Shown here one piece after another: positions 12,278 through 16,805 of a stretch of DNA of 16,805 bases; position 1 is the stretch's first letter, and each line of letters opens with the position of its first letter. Origin of the DNA: Planctomycetota bacterium (GTDB lineage: Bacteria; Planctomycetota; Phycisphaerae; Sedimentisphaerales; Anaerobacaceae); assembly GCA_026386835.1 (NCBI GenBank), contig JAPLMV010000059.1:1-16805 (forward strand), read 5' to 3'. The translations under genes were made by a program, and so were the position numbers. The notes below the pieces were generated by a model. The model saw only the letters and a program-made list of their open reading frames with translations. It was not told where the DNA came from and did no database searches.

Positions 12278-12307
12278 TTGGACATGCTCGCATGTTTGGA
12301 ATATACT
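12278..12307 (+). promoter_or_regulatory. Promoter of the coiled-coil gene
   Basis: TTGGAC (12278-12283) and TATACT (12302-12307) are separated by 18 bases. The predicted start near 12314 lies about 64 bases before the ATG at 12378. Confidence 0.55.
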
Positions 12308-12377
12308 GATACAAAACCAATCAATACATTTTCGCGAAAACAAATCCATAAGCCAAGTCCAAGCTGAAACGAGCAAG

Positions 12378-12632
12378 ATGAGCGTTGACCAGCTTCGTGC
12401 AGCGGCACTTGAATATAAAAATGCTCTTACAGCAAAAAAAGGCGAACTGTCAAAACTTGAAGAGAAAGTTAAGATGTTGACGTCGGACAAGATAGTTAGC
12501 GGTGAAGGACAAAAGCTGACAACTGATATTCAGCGCTTAAGCCAATCCGTTGCCGACCTTTCAGAACGGCTCAAAATCTGTGTCGATAAAATCAAGGAAA
12601 AAGGCGGCGATGTCTCTGGTTTTAATTTTTGA
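12378..12632 (+). CDS. Small coiled-coil protein, function unknown
   Basis: This is an 84-residue protein I do not recognise. It is almost entirely helical and charged, with heptad-like spacing of Leu, Val and Ile from about residue 5 to 72 (LSKLEEKVKMLTSD, then IQRLSQSVADLSERLKICVD). It ends in a flexible G-G-D-V-S-G-F-N-F tail. It has one Cys (68) and no signal peptide. The Shine-Dalgarno before the ATG is weak. A plausible promoter upstream and a very good intrinsic terminator 31 bases after the stop bracket exactly this frame, which argues that it is a real monocistronic gene. It could be a structural or chaperone-like oligomer. No function is assigned. Confidence 0.6.
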   Translation: MSVDQLRAAALEYKNALTAKKGELSKLEEKVKMLTSDKIVSGEGQKLTTDIQRLSQSVADLSERLKICVDKIKEKGGDVSGFNF

Positions 12633-12662
12633 CGCAGTTTTTAGAGGATAATGGAAGCTATC

Positions 12663-12695
12663 AAGGCCGCTTGGCTTATCGGAGCGGCCTTTTTT
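12663..12695 (+). terminator. Intrinsic terminator of the coiled-coil gene
   Basis: AAGGCCGCT (12663-12671) pairs with AGCGGCCTT (12683-12691) around an 11-base loop and runs into six T. Confidence 0.88.
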
Positions 12696-12754
12696 ATTGC
12701 GCACCTTGTAAGGTATGCTGCGTGAAACTTTTGAGCTAAATTTTGTTTAAAAAT

Positions 12755-12788
12755 AAAAAACCCCGCAGCGAATCCTTTCGCTACAGGG
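12755..12788 (-). terminator. Intrinsic terminator of the TPR lipoprotein gene
   Basis: On the minus strand CCCTGTAGCGA (12788-12778) pairs with TCGCTGCGGGG (12771-12761), with two G-U pairs, around a six-base loop. It runs into six T (12760-12755). It sits 23 bases after the stop of the lipoprotein gene. Confidence 0.82.
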
Positions 12789-12810
12789 CTATAGAAAACT
12801 TATTTTAAGA

Positions 12811-13494
12811 TTACTGTTTTTTCCTGCTGTTATACTTGTCAACCGTTTTATCCAGCTTTGATGCGTTCCTCTCGACCTTTTCTGGTATCTGGACAGCGAC
12901 GCCAAGCTGTCCCAGTTCAGTTGCGACGTCCGGCTGGCTTGGGTTAAGCTGGAAACTGCGGGTCAGATACTCCTGTGCACGCACTTTGTCGTTTTTGCCC
13001 AAGTAATAATAGCCAATCTGTCTGTTAATCTTGGCCGAATTTGGTGCTCGATTAAGCGCCTGCTGATAACAGAGAATCGCATAATCATCGAGTCCCTGCG
13101 TTTGAAACTCCAGAGCAAGCTTCAGCGACTCAGCGGCTGAATTGGATGCCTGCTTGATATACTCTTCAGCCAGAAGCCTGGCTTTGGCAGTATCGCCCTT
13201 GCCGAACAGCACCTTGACCCTTGCCGCCTGTGCGGCCCTGTTGGTCGGGTCAAAACTTAAGGCGATACTATAATGTTCTTCCGCTTGGCTCCAAAGCTTG
13301 TCGGCCTGATATAGCCGGCCCAATCTAAGATGCGCCTGCGGGTCACTGAACTTGCGTTCTACCCTTTTTATTAATTTTGTTTTTTCTTTTTCAGCCGGCG
13401 TACTGGGAATTTCTTTCTGTGCCTCGTTGCATCCGCCGGACAACAGCACACATACTAAAAGAGCCAAGCCAATGAACTGTAACTTGCCCGTCAT
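12811..13494 (-). CDS. TPR-repeat lipoprotein
   Basis: This is a 227-residue protein with a lipoprotein signal, M-T-G-K then a hydrophobic stretch ending L-L-S-G-G-C22. Cys22 would be lipidated and anchor it to a membrane on the outer face of the inner membrane. Residues of about 50-195 hold at least four tetratricopeptide units (AHLRLGRLYQADKLWSQAEE, Y-S-I-A-L-S-F-D-P-T-N-R-A-A, A-I-L-C-Y-Q-Q-A-L-N-R-A-P-N-S-A-K, A-Q-E-Y-L-T-R-S-F-Q-L-N-P-S-Q-P-D), a scaffold for protein contacts. The tail is basic (SRKKQ). GGAGG lies seven bases before the ATG. The start overlaps a possible small upstream ORF as ATGA. The nearby divergent ECF sigma gene may or may not be related. The specific partner is unknown. 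Confidence 0.85.
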   Translation of the reverse strand: MTGKLQFIGLALLVCVLLSGGCNEAQKEIPSTPAEKEKTKLIKRVERKFSDPQAHLRLGRLYQADKLWSQAEEHYSIALSFDPTNRAAQAARVKVLFGKGDTAKARLLAEEYIKQASNSAAESLKLALEFQTQGLDDYAILCYQQALNRAPNSAKINRQIGYYYLGKNDKVRAQEYLTRSFQLNPSQPDVATELGQLGVAVQIPEKVERNASKLDKTVDKYNSRKKQ

Positions 13495-13631
13495 TTCCTG
13501 CCTCCGTCATTTACGATTTCACACTCTGTTAAAACTTGTTGTGTATCCATCAGGAATCCAAAGTGCCTGATTAACTCTCTGATTTGCAATTTTGACGCGA
13601 TGTTCAAATCTTTGCAAGGAAAATTTTTCAT
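13491..13631 (-). CDS. Possible 46-residue ORF coupled to the TPR lipoprotein gene
   Basis: This frame, MKNFPCKDLNIASKLQIREL onward to N-D-G-G-R-K, ends in TGA inside an ATGA overlap with the lipoprotein ATG, the arrangement expected for translational coupling. Against a real gene, the ATG at 13631 has no good Shine-Dalgarno. An alternative TTG start at 13682 is also weak, and no domain is recognised. The GGAGG of the next gene lies in its last codons. Confidence 0.3.
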   Translation of the reverse strand: MKNFPCKDLNIASKLQIRELIRHFGFLMDTQQVLTECEIVNDGGRK

Positions 13632-13701
13632 TTTTTTTGTAATAAACCCTGCAACCTTCCGACTATTATGTTGTGGCGACAACTATTTTGCGGAATAATT
13701 G

Positions 13702-14211
13702 ATGCAAATGACCAACTGGGAAGAAATCGTTAATAAATACGGGGCTGTTGTTTGGCAGACCGCATATCGGCTGCTGGATAACCACGCAGACGCCGCCGAC
13801 TGTTTTCAGGAGACATTTATCTGTGTTTTGGAAATCTCGAAAAGTCAGCGAGTGCGGAGTTTTCCCGCGTTACTGGCTCGCATAGCCACGTCGCGTGCGA
13901 TAGACCGCCTTCGAGAGCGATTTTCCCAGCAAATCCGGGGCACCGACGGAATTGACGTTGTAGTCCTGCCGGGGAGGGACTCCGGTCCCGAACAGTTGGC
14001 GCAGACGCAGGAACTGACGATGCGGCTGAGAAAAGCCCTGAGTCGGCTGCAGCCGAAAGAGGCCGAGGTCATTTGTCTGCGGTCTTTCAACGATATGAGC
14101 TATCGGCAGATAGGAAAGGAGCTGGGCATAAAGGCCAACACCGCGGGCGTACTTTTGAACCGCGCAAGAACGAAATTGCGCAAAATCCTCAATCTGCCTG
14201 ATAAAGAATAA
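13702..14211 (+). CDS. ECF-type RNA polymerase sigma factor
   Basis: This is a 169-residue sigma70-family protein with only regions 2 and 4, as in extracytoplasmic-function sigma factors. Region 2 spans about residues 8-75 (YGAVVWQTAYRLLDNHADAA, D-C-F-Q-E-T-F, then I-A-T-S-R-A-I-D-R-L-R). Region 4 spans about 108-165 (LSRLQPKEAEVICLRSFNDM, S-Y-R-Q-I-G-K-E-L-G-I-K-A-N-T-A-G-V-L-L-N-R-A-R). The latter contains the helix-turn-helix for the -35 element. The ATG at 13702 has GGA seven bases upstream. The ATG at 13708 is an alternative. The gene for a large membrane protein starts 17 bases after its stop, and I infer that this neighbour controls or responds to it. Such sigma/membrane-partner pairs are numerous in Planctomycetota. 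Confidence 0.88.
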   Translation: MQMTNWEEIVNKYGAVVWQTAYRLLDNHADAADCFQETFICVLEISKSQRVRSFPALLARIATSRAIDRLRERFSQQIRGTDGIDVVVLPGRDSGPEQLAQTQELTMRLRKALSRLQPKEAEVICLRSFNDMSYRQIGKELGIKANTAGVLLNRARTKLRKILNLPDKE

Positions 14212-14228
14212 AGCATGGTGATAATATT

Positions 14229-15878
14229 ATGAAAGAGCATGAACATAATCTGGATGATTTCTTAAAGGCGCTGAAGAACGACCCTGCACCAGCCCAGCCG
14301 CCGCAGGAATTGGTCGATTCCGTTCTGCAAAAACTAAAGGCGGCAGGTGAGGAGCCGCAAAGCGAAATCATAAAGGAAAAAATCACAATCCTCGAACGAA
14401 TAAACGCAATGAAGACATTGACCAAATTGGCCGCAGCGGCCGTGATAATCCTTGCTGTCTTGTCAGGAATCATATTTTTTAACAGCTCGGTCAAAAAACC
14501 GCATCCCGAAATTGTCAAACAGCAGCTTATACCTGAAACAAAAAACGCTGCTGAAAGAGAAAAAGAAACAAAAGAGGATTTGGAAGCAAAACAGGCACAG
14601 GCCAAACTCGATGCCCAATTGCAAAATATCGTTGCCCTTTATACGGCCAGCGATGTTAACGGCCTTATGGCGGTACTATCGCAGGGACAATTGCAGAGCC
14701 AGTTGGCTGCGGCTTATTTTATCGGCGATATCGGAGACTTGCGGGCGGTTGAATTGCTGGAGAAATTAAGCGAACGGTATGGCGGCAATGACCCCAATAA
14801 TCTCTTTGCGGCAGCGGCGGAAAAAATAAAAAGCCGGGCGAACACAGCCCAGAGTGAAAACAAACAGGAAACTCAAGCAACAACTGTATCGCTCGAAAGC
14901 GACCATCTCGATATCAATATCGACGGCAATGACAGCAACAACATGACAGGCGAGGAAGGCATACCTGTTTTCGGACAGGTAATCAATCTGGACGGCAAAC
15001 CTGCAGAAGGAGCGGAAGTAATTTTATCCACGCCATCTCAAAACATTTACATCCAAAACGGAAAAAACATACAAAAGCAAAATAGTACATTCGTTAAAAC
15101 AGGCACTGACGGGCGGTTTTCCTTTCCGCCTCAAACAGAGCTTTACAGGATTGTGGTGCTTTGCGAAAAGGGTTGCGCAGATGTTACAGCCGAGCAAGTT
15201 GTAGCTGATTCGAACATTGTAATTGAAGCATGGGGACTCGTGGAAGGCGTGCTTGTCATAGGAAGTAAACCTGGAGCAGGTGAAGAAATTGCTGTAGATT
15301 ACGGTAAATACCCAGAGCCAAATTTTCCACAAGTTTTTTATGTTTGTGTGACTGTAACGGACGCCAACGGTTATTTTGTTCTCGATAAGCTCCCCCTTGG
15401 AAAAGCACACGTTGCCCACAGAATGAAATTGGGTGAATCCACTCACGATAGTCACAGCGTCCCGATAGAAGTTAAAGCAGGCCAGGCAGTCTACGTGACC
15501 ATCGGCGGGATGGGCAGGCCGATAATAGGCAAAATTGCGGCACCTGCTGATTACAATGAGCCCATTGACTGTAACCGCGGCAACAACAGGTTAATCCTTA
15601 AACAGCAACAATCTCCTGTACCAGAAGAAGGACAACCCAGCCAATACCTTGTATATCCATTCGGGATAGAATCCGATGGAAGTTTCCGAGTCGAAGATGT
15701 GCCGAGCGGTCAATACGAGTTGCAGATAAATTTACATGAAAAACCTAAAGATGGGTCATCTGGTTACGGACCGATAATAGGCAATGTAAATTATGAGTTT
15801 GAGGTTACAGAAATGCCCGGCGGTCGCAGCGACGAGCCGCTCGACATAGGAACGCTTGAACTAAAAATTAAAAATTAA
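14229..15878 (+). CDS. Single-pass membrane protein with carboxypeptidase-regulatory-like domains, probable sigma partner
   Basis: A 549-residue protein. Residues 1-60 are a cytoplasmic, helical segment (DDFLKALKNDPAPAQPPQEL, V-D-S-V-L-Q-K-L). A membrane helix spans about 62-84 (T-K-L-A-A-A-A-V-I-I-L-A-V-L-S). Then come a charged coiled segment (100-130) and a HEAT-like pair of helices (QLAAAYFIGDIGDLRAVELL, near 160-180). From about 240 to the end are beta-rich units of the carboxypeptidase-regulatory type (P-V-F-G-Q-V-I-N-L-D-G-K-P-A-E-G-A-E-V, D-G-R-F-S-F-P-P, D-A-N-G-Y-F-V-L-D-K-L-P, D-G-S-F-R-V-E-D-V-P-S-G-Q-Y-E-L). GGTGA lies upstream of the ATG. The position behind an ECF sigma gene and the topology suggest an anti-sigma or sensor role, which is inference. 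The end M-P-G-G-R-S-D-E-P-L-D-I-G-T-L-E-L resembles a linker that in relatives, as I recall them, leads into a thioredoxin-like domain absent here. Confidence 0.75.
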   Translation: MKEHEHNLDDFLKALKNDPAPAQPPQELVDSVLQKLKAAGEEPQSEIIKEKITILERINAMKTLTKLAAAAVIILAVLSGIIFFNSSVKKPHPEIVKQQLIPETKNAAEREKETKEDLEAKQAQAKLDAQLQNIVALYTASDVNGLMAVLSQGQLQSQLAAAYFIGDIGDLRAVELLEKLSERYGGNDPNNLFAAAAEKIKSRANTAQSENKQETQATTVSLESDHLDINIDGNDSNNMTGEEGIPVFGQVINLDGKPAEGAEVILSTPSQNIYIQNGKNIQKQNSTFVKTGTDGRFSFPPQTELYRIVVLCEKGCADVTAEQVVADSNIVIEAWGLVEGVLVIGSKPGAGEEIAVDYGKYPEPNFPQVFYVCVTVTDANGYFVLDKLPLGKAHVAHRMKLGESTHDSHSVPIEVKAGQAVYVTIGGMGRPIIGKIAAPADYNEPIDCNRGNNRLILKQQQSPVPEEGQPSQYLVYPFGIESDGSFRVEDVPSGQYELQINLHEKPKDGSSGYGPIIGNVNYEFEVTEMPGGRSDEPLDIGTLELKIKN

Positions 15879-15937
15879 AGATTAAAAATCAAAATTACGG
15901 AATGAAGACTGGACAAATTATTAGACACGGATTAAAA

Positions 15938-15967
15938 AAATGGATTCCTGCTTTCGCAGGAATGACA
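15938..15967 (+). repeat. REP-like palindromic repeat, copy 2
   Basis: Thirty bases identical to 8750-8779, with the hairpin ATTCCTGC-TTTC-GCAGGAAT at 15944-15963. It sits in the AT-rich gap 15879-16085, where A-A-A-A-T-T-A words are also repeated near 15860-15895. Confidence 0.85.
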
Positions 15968-16085
15968 ACGAGAAATCTGTGTCAAAATATAAAAATAGTC
16001 TTACTTCAACAATTTTGATATTTACTTTTTGATTTTTAATATGAGTTATGGCTAACCGATATGTAACTTGCAATGTGGAATTGGT

Positions 16086-16805
16086 TTACCTGCGGCGTCT
16101 GGTGTGTGTCTTTACATCTTTGTACTCGGCTTCAACAGAATTCTGCAATTCTTCAAGCTTCTGCACATCGACATGATGTAAATCAGGATAGTCGTTGGCG
16201 AGTTTTATTACGGTTTGAACATCGCTTTTTATTTCGCGCAGAAGTTTTAATGCGCTCGCGGAGGTCTGTGAATTTTCGATTTCCTTAAACTTCAAATCAA
16301 GCGACTTTTCAATTCCTTCGCACTTGAGTCGTACTTTTTCAAATTCACGGCCGGCATCCTGAACTGCGGTATTTATAACAAGTTCCGCACCAGCGGCATC
16401 GAGCTGGCTGAGTAGTTCGCCCCGCGAGTCGACAACCTTATCTGCAACTTCGCAATTAACCGCTTCCGACGCCGTCAGTGTCAAAAGTGAGCCTTTTTTA
16501 TTCCAGGTGTGAACAACCTCCTGCCTTTCTTTTTTATTCACCGGGTCGATGAAAATTCTTTTCCCATCCTGCTTTACCTCGATGACCTCGATATCCTTAT
16601 CGACCATCGCGCGTGCAAGCAGGCCTGGCCTGTTGTTGTGCTCTGCAAGAGACGCCATGTAGCCGCGCCAGGCGGAACTGAACTTCTCGCCTATATCCTC
16701 GCCGTACTTGTCCTTAATGGATTTTGGGCCTTTCTTATCCAAAGTTATTACCGCGGCGGCCCCTATAACGGTGTTATTGGCCATATAAATTTTACTGCAC
16801 GCAAA
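16086..16805 (-). CDS. NfeD/SppA-like ClpP-fold serine protease with coiled-coil tail (5' partial)
   Basis: The minus frame is open to the window edge. The seven codons before the first ATG (16784) read F-A-C-S-K-I-Y, which fits the family text A-C-D-x-I-x-M-A before N-T-V-I-G-A-A-A, so the gene starts outside the window. The visible 239 residues show the ClpP/crotonase-type fold of membrane-associated NfeD-type proteases: V-I-G-A-A-A-V-I, then E-K-F-S-S-A-W-R-G-Y-M-A-S-L-A-E-H-N-N-R, and G-S-L-L-T-L-T-A-S-E-A-V. Lys34 (counted from Met 16784) falls where the catalytic Lys of the archaeal PH1510 protease (K138) precedes its S-L-A helix by the same distance. The catalytic Ser would lie outside the window. 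Instead of the usual membrane and OB domains, the C-terminus is a charged coiled coil (about 140-225) ending in four Arg. Confidence 0.75.
   Translation of the reverse strand, partial: FACSKIYMANNTVIGAAAVITLDKKGPKSIKDKYGEDIGEKFSSAWRGYMASLAEHNNRPGLLARAMVDKDIEVIEVKQDGKRIFIDPVNKKERQEVVHTWNKKGSLLTLTASEAVNCEVADKVVDSRGELLSQLDAAGAELVINTAVQDAGREFEKVRLKCEGIEKSLDLKFKEIENSQTSASALKLLREIKSDVQTVIKLANDYPDLHHVDVQKLEELQNSVEAEYKDVKTHTRRRR

Larger units (their letters stand above)
12047..12377. other. Divergent regulatory gap between csp and the coiled-coil gene
   Basis: These 331 bases contain no gene. On the minus strand they hold the csp promoter (12157-12186) and its leader. On the plus strand they hold the promoter of the 84-residue coiled-coil gene (12278-12307). 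The stretch 12187-12277 between the two promoters is AT-rich and shows nothing else I can name. Confidence 0.65.

Overview
The window reads as a chromosomal stretch of a Planctomycetota bacterium, most likely class Phycisphaerae. This assignment is inference, with no database search behind it. It rests on the ECF sigma gene followed by a membrane protein carrying an L-A-A-A-A-V-I-I type segment and carboxypeptidase-regulatory-like folds, on short-form (archaeal-type) leuC/leuD behind leuA, on an rsmH standing outside any cell-wall cluster, and on long AT-rich gaps full of degenerate repeats.

Layout. Positions 1-1242 hold the 3' part of a GT-B glycosyltransferase (+). Next come a broken CcbP-like calcium-binding gene fragment (-), a degenerate 10-11 bp periodic repeat array, and tRNA-Val(CAC) (-) with its own promoter. 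Positions 1681-3878 (-) form a metal-related block: a nickel/cobalt transporter-like membrane protein with a His-rich loop, nikR, a DUF134 protein with a C-terminal zinc ribbon, and a NifX/NifB-type FeMo-cofactor-domain protein. The last two overlap by ATGA and share a strong sigma70-type promoter with a perfect 16-bp palindrome at the predicted transcription start. Positions 3879-4844 are non-coding and repeat-rich, including a second periodic array. Positions 4845-5675 (-) hold a small membrane protein and a Bro-N domain protein that stops early. Positions 5717-5817 contain three inverted repeats. An MtfA-type zinc peptidase (+) follows, preceded by a six-codon ORF.

Positions 6683-7153 hold a relic of a small cupin gene and a possible Leu-rich leader peptide upstream of leuA. 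leuA, leuC and leuD (+) then give the first two steps specific to leucine synthesis. leuB is not in the window. A REP-like palindrome, repeated identically at 15938-15967, sits between leuA and leuC. rsmH (+) and a cold shock gene (-) converge on a shared bidirectional terminator. A small coiled-coil protein (+) has its own promoter and terminator. A TPR lipoprotein (-) is divergent from an ECF sigma factor (+) that is followed by its probable membrane partner. The right edge holds the C-terminal part of an NfeD/SppA-like ClpP-fold protease with a coiled-coil tail (-).

Three gene relics (CcbP, Bro-N, cupin) and several repeat families in under 7 kb suggest that the left half is decaying or repeatedly rearranged. 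No CRISPR array, rRNA gene, transposase or complete mobile element was seen. The best candidates for something undescribed are the two oppositely oriented, helically phased repeat arrays, the palindromic operator of the DUF134-NifX pair, and the possible leucine leader peptide.
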